Shown: in pieces, positions 16,926 to 25,614 of the stretch | Layout of the letters: every line of letters begins with the position of its first letter | How positions within the stretch are numbered: the first letter of the stretch is position 1 | NCBI RefSeq assembly: GCF_023715785.1 | Contig: NZ_JAMBOX010000005.1 | Span: 186,001 to 250,000 of the forward strand | Direction: 5' to 3' | Source: Neobacillus niacini | GTDB lineage: Bacteria; Bacillota; Bacilli; Bacillales; Cytobacillaceae | Length of the DNA: 64,000 nucleotides | Translations under genes and position numbers: made by a program | The notes under the pieces: generated by a model | Told to the model about the DNA's origin: nothing | Databases searched by the model: none | What the model saw: the letters and a program-made list of their open reading frames with translations, nothing else

Positions 16926-17978
16926 TTATATCCCTGCGGTGTTCATTAAGACAATTCTCCATCCATCTGGATCCTCAATCGTCACTCCGCCTCGTCCCCA
17001 ATAGGGATTTTCCGGTTCTACCTCACGATAGCCCATTACCGCCAGTTTATGTACCATCTTTTGGAGCTCGAACAAATTGGGGATATATAAAACCAGCAAG
17101 TGCTCTTTTGTTGGACAAGGCAGTTCCATCGGTTCTTCACATTGAGTGAACTCGAGATGATAGCTGTGGCCAGGTGCGCCAAACAACACCCCATCATAGC
17201 CGTCATGACCGTGAAACTCGCCTATCTTCTCCAGCCCTAGACCATTCTCGTAAAAATCAATGATTTTCTCAATTTGATTGGTGGGCCGGGCCATACGAAA
17301 TTGGACTGCCGGTACCTGCCCGCTCCATTCCTTACGAACGACAATTTCGTATGGCAGTTCCTGATGAATAAATTTCCCCTCATGACGGCCCGATACAACT
17401 GCCCTGATTGGATGAATAGTTGCTCCGCGGTCCGTCGGATACCAGTTCCGTCCCTCCTTTACAAGGACAAAAACCCCTTCTTGATTTCCGTAAAATGCAA
17501 ATCTGTCATTTTCACTTTTTTGTTCGTCTTCAACGAAAGCCGAAAGATTATTTTGCATTTCACTGATATCCTTTACCGGCAGCCCGATTTCGCCAATATC
17601 ATACCATCCTGAATCCGGGGCCACGTCTCCCCAATGAAACGGACGTTCCAGTAGTTCGAGAATATTTCCGTCAGGGTCCGTGAAGTAGGCCTGCTTTCCG
17701 TGCCAAAACATGCTGAATTGACCGTTCTCATCTGGCAGTAAGAGGTTTTTATCGGATAGTCTTTGAAACATATAATCAAAGAACTCAGAACCAGTTCGAA
17801 AACACAGATGATAATATGGCATTTTCGCATCGCATTCAAACACTAATTTTGAAGTACCTGCCATTACACTGAAATATGTTTCCGATTCGCTTATGATGGG
17901 CATATTTAAAGTTTCACAATAGAACTTTTTCATGGATAAAATATCAAAACATTTTACATTTACCTGATATATTTTCAT
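16926..17978 (-). CDS. VOC superfamily (glyoxalase/bleomycin resistance) multidomain protein with a YycE-like C terminus
   Basis: A 350-residue cytoplasmic protein built of vicinal-oxygen-chelate modules. Residues 1-115 form one VOC domain (YFTDPDGNILELLERP near its end), about 120-195 a weaker second one, and 215-350 a third that closely resembles B. subtilis YycE (FYENGLGLEKIGEF, YDGVLFG, ENPYWGRGGVTIEDPDGWRIV). VOC proteins bind a metal and act as isomerases, dioxygenases or drug-binding proteins; candidate ligands here are His/Glu residues such as HLEF and the Glu in LELLE. YycE is a single-domain protein, so the fusion is notable. GGGGGAAGAG precedes ATG 17978. The specific reaction cannot be inferred. 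Confidence 0.83.
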   Translation of the reverse strand: MKIYQVNVKCFDILSMKKFYCETLNMPIISESETYFSVMAGTSKLVFECDAKMPYYHLCFRTGSEFFDYMFQRLSDKNLLLPDENGQFSMFWHGKQAYFTDPDGNILELLERPFHWGDVAPDSGWYDIGEIGLPVKDISEMQNNLSAFVEDEQKSENDRFAFYGNQEGVFVLVKEGRNWYPTDRGATIHPIRAVVSGRHEGKFIHQELPYEIVVRKEWSGQVPAVQFRMARPTNQIEKIIDFYENGLGLEKIGEFHGHDGYDGVLFGAPGHSYHLEFTQCEEPMELPCPTKEHLLVLYIPNLFELQKMVHKLAVMGYREVEPENPYWGRGGVTIEDPDGWRIVLMNTAGI

Positions 17979-18076
17979 GTTCTCTTCCCCCTTTGCTTTT
18001 ATTATAGCCAGGGCGAACCGTTGTTTTGTCGGTCTTTAGGCTGATGTTATCCCCATCTTTTTTATGAAAAAAGAAA

Positions 18077-18102
18077 AACTAGGAAGCAAAAACCTCCTAG
18101 TT
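18077..18102 (-). terminator. Terminator after cotE
   Basis: AACTAGGA and TCCTAGTT pair around a ten-base loop; on the minus strand TTTTTCTTTTTT follows. Confidence 0.8.
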
Positions 18103-18106
18103 GGAA

Positions 18107-18652
18107 TTATTCTTCTTCGCCGCCGACCAAGAAATCCGGATTTAGTTCCTCGAATTCCTCATCATCGACGTCCATGCTCCATTCGTCGTCATCGTCTTTG
18201 CATCCTTCAGGATTGACACGGACGCAAACCTTCGTTTCACCGATTACCTCGACCAGGAATTCCCTTTCCACATGGACAATGATTTTGTTGCCATTAGGGG
18301 AAATTACTGCTTCACACGTATTTGGCTGTTGCAAAACTTTTGCTACGATTTCCTGATCATCCATGCTATCATTGTCACGGTATTTTAACTTAATGACATC
18401 GGTATATTGAACCCGTTCTGTAACAACTTCAGTTCTGGTGTTATCATTAAAGGAGTACCAAGCATTGATGTCATAAGAGCCGTGTATCTCAACTGTTTTA
18501 CCAACTTTTTTTGCGTTGTATTTATGGTTGATAACCCAACAGCCGAGAACGCTTGATGGATTATGTGCCGGGCTAATCGTATGATTGGACTGGGTAAATT
18601 TACGTCCTTTCGCTACTACGGCCTTCGCAAATATCTCTCTGTATTCTCCCAT
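18107..18652 (-). CDS. cotE: Outer spore coat morphogenetic protein CotE
   Basis: CotE forms a ring around the forespore and directs assembly of the outer spore coat. The 181-residue product matches CotE along its length: [19 protein letters not shown] at the start, [14 protein letters not shown], the [11 protein letters not shown] block and a strongly acidic C-terminal tail ([14 protein letters not shown]), which in B. subtilis is needed to recruit other coat proteins. It follows ricA, as in B. subtilis, but has its own terminators on both sides. A candidate sigma-K promoter at 18686-18714 fits its mother-cell expression. Identity is secure. Confidence 0.96.
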   Translation of the reverse strand: MGEYREIFAKAVVAKGRKFTQSNHTISPAHNPSSVLGCWVINHKYNAKKVGKTVEIHGSYDINAWYSFNDNTRTEVVTERVQYTDVIKLKYRDNDSMDDQEIVAKVLQQPNTCEAVISPNGNKIIVHVEREFLVEVIGETKVCVRVNPEGCKDDDDEWSMDVDDEEFEELNPDFLVGGEEE

Positions 18653-18685
18653 TTCGCGCGAACCCTCCTCATTTCTGTTTCATTT

Positions 18686-18714
18686 CATCCTATGCGAATG
18701 TCTAGACTAGTGTG
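18686..18714 (-). promoter_or_regulatory. Candidate sigma-K promoter of cotE
   Basis: On the minus strand CACA (-35, mACm type) is separated by 16 bases from CATAGGATG (-10, consensus CATAnnnTA with one mismatch). Spacing and position, 34 bases from the start codon, fit the known late cotE promoter of B. subtilis. The dpaA promoter in this window has the same variant form. Confidence 0.4.
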
Positions 18715-18818
18715 ATATATAATCTTTGAATACTGGAAAATCTTTAACTCATGCTTTATCTTATGCGGGATTACTAGGTGTGTGCCATGGGAGGACATTT
18801 TTCGAAAGAGGACCAAAG

Positions 18819-18849
18819 AAAAAAGCCAGGCCCAAAATAGGCCTGACTT
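18819..18849 (-). terminator. Terminator after ricA
   Basis: AGTCAGGCC and GGCCTGGCT pair (one wobble) around a seven-base A/T loop and are followed by TTTTTTC on the minus strand. Confidence 0.8.
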
Positions 18850-18854
18850 ACATA

Positions 18855-19310
18855 TTAATGATCGTGATCGCAATCATCATGTCCAGCGCATTCACCGCCG
18901 CCGTTTTTCATACTGGAGCCTGTTTCCCCACGAAGGACATCTCCACCGGTTGAAATGATAATTTCATCGGTGACTGTATTAGAAATCGTTGATGCGATCA
19001 ATTGCAGCAAGTCATTTACATCCACTTGCGATTGTTTAAATTCCTGAACAACCGGAATTTCATCCAACTCCTGTTCAAGCTGAGCCATCTTGTCTTCAAC
19101 TTTCTTTAACGCTTCAGGTTTGCCGTAATGTTGCAAATTCACTGCCTGCTTTTGCAATCCTTTAATATCGGAAATCAGTGTAGTTACCTTTTGGTTGTCA
19201 TGAATGGCCGCTTCTGCTCGCTTGAAGAAGTCCACTTCCTCTGTTTCTGCAATCATTCGTGCCAATTCCGCTGCTCGAGCGACGATATCGTCTTTCGTAT
19301 ATTTCGCCAC
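18855..19310 (-). CDS. ricA: RicA / YmcA family biofilm, competence and mRNA-processing regulator
   Basis: RicA (YmcA) forms the Y-complex with RicF (YlbF) and RicT (YaaT). The complex binds RNase Y, steers mRNA maturation and is needed for biofilm formation, competence and sporulation. The 151-residue protein is helical (com_ylbF fold) with VDFFKRAEAAI, GLQKQAVNLQHYGK and the conserved TGGDVLRGETGS end. The C-terminal tail GGGECAGHDDCDHDH is richer in Cys/His/Asp than the B. subtilis tail as I remember it and is a plausible metal or cluster site. GTG start at 19310 with AGAGGTG upstream, one base after the miaB stop, so the two are translationally coupled. RNase Y itself is encoded at 25.6-27.2 kb. 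Confidence 0.93.
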   Translation of the reverse strand: MAKYTKDDIVARAAELARMIAETEEVDFFKRAEAAIHDNQKVTTLISDIKGLQKQAVNLQHYGKPEALKKVEDKMAQLEQELDEIPVVQEFKQSQVDVNDLLQLIASTISNTVTDEIIISTGGDVLRGETGSSMKNGGGECAGHDDCDHDH

Positions 19311-19311
19311 T

Positions 19312-20856
19312 TTAGTTCACCTCTGCTGGTTCTAATTCTTCCACCATTTCTCCGTTTAATGACCATGTTTTTGCTTCTATAATTTTTACTTTCACAATTT
19401 TTCCAATCGCTGATTTAGGACCGATAAAGTTCACCAGCTTGTTCTTGGTTGTGTAACCTGCAAGGACATCAGGGTTGTTTTTGCTTTCCCCATCCACAAG
19501 AACCTCAACAATTTGACCTTTGTATTTTTTCATTGCTTCAGCCGAAAGTTCGTTTACAAGGTTGTTTAGGCGCTGCAAACGCTCCTTCTTCACTTCCATC
19601 GGAACGTTATCCTCCATTTTTGCCGCAGGAGTACCCTCACGTGGAGAATAAATGAACGTATACGCTATTTCAAAACCAACTTCACGATAAAGCGACATCG
19701 TTTCTTCGAATTGTTCGTCCGTTTCATTTGGATAGCCAACGATAATATCCGTTGATAGTGCCACATCCGGAATCGCTGCTTTGATTTTTCTAACAAGCTC
19801 TAAATATTGTTCTCTTGTATACTTACGAGCCATAATCTTCAATACATCAGTAGACCCTGATTGTACCGGAAGATGGATATGATTCATCAAGTTGCCGCCT
19901 TTTGCCAGCACTTCAATCAAACGGTCATCAAAGTCACGCGGATGGCTAGTTGTAAACCGGATTCTTGGAATATCGATTTTACGCAATTCATCCATCAAGT
20001 CGCCAAGGCCATAGTTCATTCCCTCAAGGTCTTTACCATAAGCATTAACGTTTTGGCCAAGCAGGGTAATTTCTTGGTAGCCCTGGGCCGCTAATTGTCG
20101 CACTTCCTGGATGATTTCCTCGGGAAGGCGGCTTCGTTCCTTACCGCGGGTGAATGGGACAATACAATACGTACAGAATTTATCACAGCCGTACATAATG
20201 TTGACCCATGCTTTAATATTGCCGCGGCGTTCCTTCGGAAGATTTTCGATGACGTCGCCTTCCTTGGACCATACCTCAACGACCATTTCCTTGGACATAT
20301 AAGCTTCATGCAAGATGTTTGGCAAGCGGTGAATATTATGAGTTCCAAAAATCATATCCACATGCTGATACGTTTTTAAAATCTTGTTTACGACTGATTC
20401 CTCTTGGGACATACAGCCGCAAACCCCGAGCAATAAATCAGGCTTTTCCATTTTTAACGCTTTTAGATGGCCAAGTTCCCCGAATACTTTATTTTCCGCG
20501 TTTTCGCGAATCGCACATGTATTAAGAAGTATGACATTGGCATCCTCGGTACGGTCTGTAGGCTCATAGCCCAAAGCCAAAAAGATGCCGGCCATTACTT
20601 CTGTATCATGTTCGTTCATTTGGCAGCCATAAGTGCGGATATAAAACTTTCGGCCTTTGCCCATTCCGCGAAATTCTTCCGGAATCGCAAAATCATTGTG
20701 ATACTTTACTTCTTCTTTACCACGCTTTTTAGCATCTTTTAAGGATGGCGCCGTAATGACTTGCTCAAAGTATTTGCTGTAATCCTTACTAGATTTTTTG
20801 TCCGAAGAATTAGCAGCAGCTACTTGCTGGCCTTCTAATCGTTGCTTTTCATTCAT
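19312..20856 (-). CDS. miaB: tRNA-2-methylthio-N6-dimethylallyladenosine synthase MiaB
   Basis: A methylthiotransferase that adds a methylthio group to i6A37 of tRNAs reading UNN codons. The 514-residue protein has the N-terminal UPF0004 domain with cluster cysteines ([23 protein letters not shown]), the radical SAM motif CDKFCTYC and [12 protein letters not shown], and a C-terminal TRAM domain with [10 protein letters not shown]. The frame extends two codons further to a TTG at 20862, but AAAGGGG is nine bases before ATG 20856 and only three before the TTG, so I prefer the ATG. A roughly 55-residue Ser/Lys-rich N-terminal extension precedes the core, as in other Bacillus MiaB. It is coupled to ricA downstream. 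Confidence 0.97.
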   Translation of the reverse strand: MNEKQRLEGQQVAAANSSDKKSSKDYSKYFEQVITAPSLKDAKKRGKEEVKYHNDFAIPEEFRGMGKGRKFYIRTYGCQMNEHDTEVMAGIFLALGYEPTDRTEDANVILLNTCAIRENAENKVFGELGHLKALKMEKPDLLLGVCGCMSQEESVVNKILKTYQHVDMIFGTHNIHRLPNILHEAYMSKEMVVEVWSKEGDVIENLPKERRGNIKAWVNIMYGCDKFCTYCIVPFTRGKERSRLPEEIIQEVRQLAAQGYQEITLLGQNVNAYGKDLEGMNYGLGDLMDELRKIDIPRIRFTTSHPRDFDDRLIEVLAKGGNLMNHIHLPVQSGSTDVLKIMARKYTREQYLELVRKIKAAIPDVALSTDIIVGYPNETDEQFEETMSLYREVGFEIAYTFIYSPREGTPAAKMEDNVPMEVKKERLQRLNNLVNELSAEAMKKYKGQIVEVLVDGESKNNPDVLAGYTTKNKLVNFIGPKSAIGKIVKVKIIEAKTWSLNGEMVEELEPAEVN

Positions 20857-21015
20857 GTGCAATAACCCCTTTCTCAGGATCTTGTTTCTATCAGATTAAT
20901 TTTTTCGTTTTTTTGCCTGTACAGCTGTTTTTCTTAATCTGCACATTATTATAGTATAAAGGTTTGCGAGACTGAAAACAATAGAAAATCCAGGCTGCAT
21001 TTGACATCAGCAAAA

Positions 21016-21043
21016 AATCCCGAGGCAAGATCGCCTCGGGATT
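21016..21043 (-). terminator. Terminator after korB
   Basis: AATCCCGAGGC and GCCTCGGGATT pair perfectly around a six-base loop, with A and T runs on both sides. Confidence 0.85.
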
Positions 21044-21054
21044 TTTATTACGTT

Positions 21055-21090
21055 GTCTAGCTTCAGCGCCTAGGCGCTTCCGCTTTTCGG
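21055..21090. repeat. Short copy of the interspersed GCGCCTAGGCGC palindromic repeat
   Basis: GTCTAGCTTCAGCGCCTAGG followed by CGCTTCCGCTTTTCGG. It shares its ends (AGCTTCAGCGCCTAGG and GGCGCTTCCGCTT) with the longer copies at 24569-24682 and 55971-56140, but lacks the middle. It lies between korB and its terminator. Confidence 0.7.
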
Positions 21091-21091
21091 A

Positions 21092-21958
21092 TTACATAAA
21101 TTCCGCTACTAATTTATCAAAATAATTCTGATCAAGACCGAGGTCCGCTTGTGTTAACGGAGCTTCAGCGTAACCATGAACAAGTTCCTGATAGGATTTT
21201 CGCTCAGTGTTTTGGTAAATAAGGCCGGTCACTAAACCATTATGCTTCATTAACGTTTGCATGGCCTCTTCACGATTATGTGGGTCATAGCCTTCCACAT
21301 CGCTCAATTTGGTCAAGTTTTCTTTGAACCAGTCATACGTGTTGACTTTATTATAGGTTACACAAGGGCTGAATACGTTAATGAGCGAGAAGCCTTTGTG
21401 ATTGATCCCTGCTTCGATTAATGCAGTCAAGTCTTTTAAGTCAGTTGAGAAGCTCTGGGCAACAAATGTCGCTCCAGCTGTCAATGCCAACTCCATTGGT
21501 GAAATGGCCTGCTCAATCGAACCTTCAGGTGTCGATTTTGTTTTAAAACCTGCAGCAGAACGCGGGGAAGTTTGCCCCTTAGTTAAGCCGTAGATTTGGT
21601 TATCCATAACAATATAAGTAATATCAATGTTACGACGGATCGCGTGAACCGTATGACCCATACCAATGGCGAACCCGTCACCGTCACCGCCGGAAGCGAT
21701 AACCGTTAAATCACGATTTGCCATTTTAACGCCTTGTGCGATTGGAAGTGAACGGCCATGAATTCCATGGAAACCATATGAATTTATATAACCGGAAATC
21801 CGGCCTGAACAGCCGATACCGGAAATAACTGCAAGATTTTCAGGCTCTAAGCCAACATTGGCGGCAGCACGTTGAATTGCCGCTTGTACAGAGAAGTCAC
21901 CACAGCCAGGGCACCAGTTCGGTTTCACATCGTTTCGAAAGTCTTTAAAAGTGGCCAT
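21092..21958 (-). CDS. korB: 2-oxoacid:ferredoxin oxidoreductase, beta subunit
   Basis: The beta subunit binds thiamine diphosphate and one [4Fe-4S] cluster and, with KorA, oxidatively decarboxylates 2-oxoacids (2-oxoglutarate or pyruvate type) to acyl-CoA, passing electrons to ferredoxin. Visible motifs are the cluster/TPP region CPGCGDFSVQAA (16-27), GIGCSGR (48-54), the TPP-Mg motif GDGDGFAIG (around 91-99) and VMDNQIYGLTKGQ. Length 288 is normal for the two-subunit form. The gene abuts korA with no space (korA stop 21959, korB start 21958), so they form one unit. Such KorAB pairs next to miaB occur in many Bacillus but not in B. subtilis 168, as far as I recall. Substrate preference cannot be read from sequence. 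Confidence 0.94.
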   Translation of the reverse strand: MATFKDFRNDVKPNWCPGCGDFSVQAAIQRAAANVGLEPENLAVISGIGCSGRISGYINSYGFHGIHGRSLPIAQGVKMANRDLTVIASGGDGDGFAIGMGHTVHAIRRNIDITYIVMDNQIYGLTKGQTSPRSAAGFKTKSTPEGSIEQAISPMELALTAGATFVAQSFSTDLKDLTALIEAGINHKGFSLINVFSPCVTYNKVNTYDWFKENLTKLSDVEGYDPHNREEAMQTLMKHNGLVTGLIYQNTERKSYQELVHGYAEAPLTQADLGLDQNYFDKLVAEFM

Positions 21959-23695
21959 TTAGAACAACTCCTTAGCTTTTGAATATACTTCATGAGGCAA
22001 GAATGGATTTCCGTCATATTTTACATGTTTTACAATCTTATTGGCATGTCCAACATTCATTTTTAAGATATTGGCCAATTGACCTGTTGCGTTGTTTTCC
22101 ACTACTACAACTTTTTTCGCTGATTGAACCAATGGAAGAACCTCGTCAGTTGGGAATGGGTGAATCAACCGGATATGGGCATGATTTACTTTCAGCCCGT
22201 CCTTTTCAAGACGTCCCATTGCTTCTTCAATTACTCCGCGAGTCGAGTTGAAACCAACGAATAAGATGTCGGCATCTTCATGCTTGGCATTCTTATAAAC
22301 CGGCATATTGAAACGGATGTTTTCGACTTTTCTCATTCGCTTATCCATTTGCGCTTTACGGTTTTCAGCAGATTCAGATGGCTTACCAGTTTCAGCGTGT
22401 TCAACGCCTGTCACGTGGTGAATGCCGTTTTTCATTCCAGGAATAACACGCGGTGAAACGCCATCTTCGGTCACTTCATAACGCTTGAAATAGCCTTTGG
22501 CTTCAATTTCAGGAAGATCTCCTGTTAACAATTTACCACGTCTAATTTCTACCTTACTAACGTCTAAAGGTTCAACCGTTTGTTTACCTAAAGATAATTG
22601 CAGGTCAGATAAAACAATAACCGGAACTTGGTATTCTTCCGCAAGGTTGAATGCCTCAGCAGTATCATAAAATGCTTCTTCTACAGTACTTGGAGCTAAC
22701 ACGATTTTTGGAATTTCACCGTGTGTTCCGTAAATCATCGCCATTAAGTCGGATTGCTCTTGCTTCGTTGGCAGACCAGTTGAAGGGCCGCCACGCTGGG
22801 TGTCAACAATCACAAGTGGGGTTTCGGTCATACCGGAAAGGCCGATTGCTTCCATTTTTAAAGAAAGTCCAGGTCCTGCAGATGCAGTAATAGTACGAAC
22901 ACCAGCATAGTTGGCACCGATTGCCATTGTCGCTGCCGCGATTTCGTCCTCAGTTTGAATGACAGTGCCGCCAAGTGCCGGAAGTTTCTTAATTAAGTAT
23001 TCCATAATTTCTGATGCCGGAGTGATTGGATAAGCAGCCATAAATCGGCAACCGCCAGCAATCGCACCTAATGCGATGGCATCGTTTCCAATCATGAACA
23101 TCCGCTTTTTGCCGTCCGCTTTTTCAAGTTGCATTGTTTGAACGCCTGCACCAAGATTAGCTTTCAGATTATCAAAACCTGCTTTGATTGCATCCATATT
23201 CTTCGCAACAACTTGATCGCCTTTTCTGCCAAAAATTTCTCTGACGACTTCTTCAAACACTTGAATATCCAAATCTAATACCGCAGCTGTAGCACCAATA
23301 GCAACCATGTTTTTCATGAGTGATGTGCCAAGCTCTGTCGCAATTTCTGTGAATGGAACCGCATACAAGCTTGCTTCAGTATCCTCAGGTTTTTTTGGAT
23401 TGAATTTGGCATCAGCCAGGATGATCCCTTTGCTATGAAGCTCTTTGTAGTTTACGTCAATCGTTTCCTGGTCAAAAGCGACAAGAATATCCAGGTCATC
23501 TGAAATAGTACGAACCTCTGTTGTACTAACTCTGATCTTATTGTTAGTATGGCCGCCTTTAATACGTGATGAAAAGTGACGATAGCCATACAGGTAATAT
23601 CCTAGGCGATTCAATGCAATTGCAAAGATTTCCCCAGTACTTTCTATGCCTTCCCCTTGTTGTCCGCCAACTTTCCACGAAAGTTGCTTGATCAT
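21959..23695 (-). CDS. korA: 2-oxoacid:ferredoxin oxidoreductase, fused gamma-alpha subunit
   Basis: The 578-residue partner of KorB. Residues 1-180 are the gamma domain (GGQGEGIESTGEIFA at 11-25). About 195-420 is the pyrimidine-binding alpha domain (GNDAIALGAIAGGCRFMAAY, YPITPASEIMEYL, TASAGPGLSLKMEA), followed by a C-terminal domain II (HIRLIHPFPTDEVL). The fusion of gamma and alpha is the usual form in this two-subunit family, which lacks the delta ferredoxin subunit, so a free ferredoxin must be the acceptor. The start is ATG 23695 with an AAGGGGTGT site. It is the first gene of the korAB unit, preceded by a 480-base AT-rich gap. Confidence 0.94.
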   Translation of the reverse strand: MIKQLSWKVGGQQGEGIESTGEIFAIALNRLGYYLYGYRHFSSRIKGGHTNNKIRVSTTEVRTISDDLDILVAFDQETIDVNYKELHSKGIILADAKFNPKKPEDTEASLYAVPFTEIATELGTSLMKNMVAIGATAAVLDLDIQVFEEVVREIFGRKGDQVVAKNMDAIKAGFDNLKANLGAGVQTMQLEKADGKKRMFMIGNDAIALGAIAGGCRFMAAYPITPASEIMEYLIKKLPALGGTVIQTEDEIAAATMAIGANYAGVRTITASAGPGLSLKMEAIGLSGMTETPLVIVDTQRGGPSTGLPTKQEQSDLMAMIYGTHGEIPKIVLAPSTVEEAFYDTAEAFNLAEEYQVPVIVLSDLQLSLGKQTVEPLDVSKVEIRRGKLLTGDLPEIEAKGYFKRYEVTEDGVSPRVIPGMKNGIHHVTGVEHAETGKPSESAENRKAQMDKRMRKVENIRFNMPVYKNAKHEDADILFVGFNSTRGVIEEAMGRLEKDGLKVNHAHIRLIHPFPTDEVLPLVQSAKKVVVVENNATGQLANILKMNVGHANKIVKHVKYDGNPFLPHEVYSKAKELF

Positions 23696-24177
23696 GTCTT
23701 ACACCCCTTTGGATATGTAAAAGATATTAATTGAATCCATGTATTAGTGTAGCACTTTTCCAAGTAAATCACTAGAAATTAGCCCTATTTTTTACGCTTT
23801 AAAGAGATAAAACTAGAGTCATGGATACGTACTAAACGCTTACAATTCTAGACCTATGTGCAAAAAATTGCAACCCTTTGGCTCGAAATATTGTCTAAAA
23901 TATGAATATTTTTTTATAATTTTAAATTAATTCGTTTTTACCCCTTATAACATCCGGCAAAACCCGTTATTTTAATATTTTTACCAAATAAACCTATTTT
24001 CAGACCTTCAAAGATTCATATAAAAAAAGCTTTCTATCATATAGCAGAATAATATCTTTCAAATGAATGATGGGCGGGGCAGCTTTTTGTCGACACAAAA
24101 ATACCTGCTTGTATAATACAACCAGGCATAAAGATTGGGATGTTTCTTTATCCACGGTTCAAAAATGGAATGCTCTG
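23696..24177. other. Gene-free AT-rich interval upstream of korA
   Basis: 482 bases between korA and spoVS, both on the minus strand. Apart from the spoVS terminator at its right end I see no frame with a ribosome binding site, no tRNA and no riboswitch I can name. It must contain the korAB promoter, but no box pair was convincing. Confidence 0.5.
24093..24126 (-). terminator. Terminator after spoVS
   Basis: CCTGGTTGTA and TACAAGCAGG form an imperfect stem around a short loop, followed by TATTTTTGTG on the minus strand. Confidence 0.6.
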
Positions 24178-24438
24178 TTACCGTGGTTCCACAATTAATT
24201 TGATAGCTGTGCGTTCTTCCCCGTCAATCAAAATATCGGTAAACGCAGGGACACAAATCAAATCAACTCCGCTAGGCGCCACAAATCCTCGTGCAATTGC
24301 TACTGCCTTGACGGCTTGATTTAATGCACCCGCTCCAATTGCCTGTATTTCCGCTGCACCTCTTTCACGCAGAACTCCGGCAAGTGCACCAGCTACAGAA
24401 TTAGGATTAGATTTTGCTGAAACTTTTAATATTTCCAT
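24178..24438 (-). CDS. spoVS: Stage V sporulation protein S
   Basis: An 86-residue Alba-like protein that in B. subtilis affects progress through sporulation, septation and coat assembly. The sequence is almost invariant in the family: MEILKVSAKSNPNSVAGAL, QAIGAGALNQAVKAVAIARG and ICVPAFTDILIDGEERTAIK are all present. Length is as expected. AGGGGGAGC precedes ATG 24438. It is a single-gene unit with a plausible sigma-H promoter (24520-24549), in line with its known sigma-H control, and its own terminator. Confidence 0.97.
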   Translation of the reverse strand: MEILKVSAKSNPNSVAGALAGVLRERGAAEIQAIGAGALNQAVKAVAIARGFVAPSGVDLICVPAFTDILIDGEERTAIKLIVEPR

Positions 24439-24519
24439 TCCTAGCTCCCCCTTGTAAAATCCCGATTCCGCATGAGCAGTTTCATGAACAAATCAGGTAT
24501 ATAACATTCCACTGCTACT

Positions 24520-24549
24520 ATATTCACTTTACAGATGACATATTCCAGC
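24520..24549 (-). promoter_or_regulatory. Candidate sigma-H promoter of spoVS
   Basis: On the minus strand GCTGGAATA (24549-24541) lies 14 bases before TGAATAT (24526-24520). Compared with the sigma-H consensus RWAGGAWWT-N14-HGAATWW, the -10 box matches fully and the -35 keeps GGA. spoVS is a known sigma-H gene in B. subtilis. Confidence 0.5.
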
Positions 24550-24568
24550 TTGGACGAAAAAGAAAAGA

Positions 24569-24682
24569 GAAAGCGCCTTGAACAGGGGCGACAGGCATAA
24601 GACGAGCCGGCGAGAAGGTCGCATTTTGACCTTCTTGACGGATTGGCTTATGACCCCGAGCCCCTAGGCGCTGAAGCTGGAC
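24569..24682. repeat. Interspersed palindromic repeat, copy A
   Basis: About 114 bases beginning AAAGCGCCTTGAACAGGGGC and ending in CCCCTAGGCGCTGAAGCTGG. The two halves are imperfect reverse complements: left GGGGCGACAGGCATAAGACG and right CTTATGACCCCGAGCCCC, each next to GAGAAGG or CTTCTTGACGG. The same ends occur at 55971-56140, with the central part almost identical, and in short form at 21055-21090. It lies in the gap between ymdB and spoVS. Confidence 0.8.
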
Positions 24683-24699
24683 AATTCTCAAAGTATAAA

Positions 24700-24728
24700 A
24701 AAGAGCAAAGTTTTTGCCTTTGCTCTTT
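24700..24728 (-). terminator. Terminator after ymdB
   Basis: AAAGAGCAAAG and CTTTGCTCTTT pair perfectly around a seven-base loop starting at the ymdB stop codon, followed by TTTTTTATAC. Confidence 0.85.
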
Positions 24729-25524
24729 AAGAATAAAACGGATGATCATCGTTTATTAAAATAGGGGTGATTTTCTTCGCTAAACCCGTTTTTGGGTCCA
24801 ATTCAATATAAACAGCACTTAATTGGGCTCTGCCCTCCTTTGGCACTTCAAATCGAACCGGGAGGCTTGTCAGGAACCGTTTCAGCACTGCCTCCTTTTC
24901 CATGCCAAGAATGCCATCATAGGGACCGGTCATCCCAACGTCTGTTAAATAGGCCGTTCCGCCTGGAAGAATCCGCTGATCCGCCGTTTGTACATGTGTG
25001 TGTGTCCCGACTACTGCCGACACCCTTCCGTCCACATACCAGCCCAAAGCCTGCTTTTCACTGGTAACCTCCGCATGAAAATCGACAAAGATAAATGGGG
25101 TTTTTTTTCGGGCAGTTGCAATTAATTCATCCGCTTTTTGAAACGGACAATCAATCGGATTCATGAACGTCCGGCCTTGTAGGTTAATAATCGCCACTTC
25201 AAAGTTATTTATTTTTATAAAAATAAGCCCTTGTCCTGGAGTGCCCTCCGGGAAATTGGCCGGGCGCACCAAATATTTTGCTTTATCAATAAACTCAAAG
25301 ATTTCCCGGTTATCCCAAGCATGGTTTCCAAGCGTGACGGCCTGTGCGCCCTGTTCTAAAAATTGCCGATAGATCTTTTCGGTAATGCCTCTTCCACTTG
25401 CTGCATTCTCACCATTAATGATGGTAAGGTGCGGCCGAAATTTCTCCTTTAATTTTGGCAAAAATTCCTTTACCATATCTCTGCCAGGCGAACCGACAAC
25501 GTCGCCAATAAAAAGTAAGTTCAT
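24727..25524 (-). CDS. ymdB: YmdB, calcineurin-like metallophosphoesterase (TIGR00282 family)
   Basis: A 265-residue cytoplasmic phosphodiesterase. In B. subtilis YmdB hydrolyses 2',3'-cyclic nucleotides and controls the choice between motility and biofilm formation. The two-metal centre motifs are all visible: GDVVGSPGR (7-15), NGENAASGRG (38-47), TLGNHAWDN (around 65-73), VDFHAEVTSEK and VVGTHTHVQTADQ. Length is normal. It follows rny by 83 bases; that order is conserved in Bacillus and both act in RNA and biofilm regulation. A terminator lies between them, so partial read-through or a separate promoter must be assumed. Confidence 0.96.
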   Translation of the reverse strand: MNLLFIGDVVGSPGRDMVKEFLPKLKEKFRPHLTIINGENAASGRGITEKIYRQFLEQGAQAVTLGNHAWDNREIFEFIDKAKYLVRPANFPEGTPGQGLIFIKINNFEVAIINLQGRTFMNPIDCPFQKADELIATARKKTPFIFVDFHAEVTSEKQALGWYVDGRVSAVVGTHTHVQTADQRILPGGTAYLTDVGMTGPYDGILGMEKEAVLKRFLTSLPVRFEVPKEGRAQLSAVYIELDPKTGLAKKITPILINDDHPFYS

Positions 25525-25580
25525 ATCCTTGCCCTTTCCCTGTTTGATAGCTTAAAGTTTACCACATTTCGTTTCCTTAC

Positions 25581-25614
25581 AAAATAAAGCGGCGCATGCG
25601 CACCGCTTTATTTT
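25581..25614 (-). terminator. Terminator after rny
   Basis: AAAATAAAGCGG pairs with CCGCTTTATTTT around a GC-rich loop, beginning at the last codons of rny. Confidence 0.75.

Noticed and set aside
18685..18953. Small frames on both strands between cotE and ricA
   Set aside because: No ribosome binding sites; the stretch holds the cotE promoter and the ricA terminator instead.
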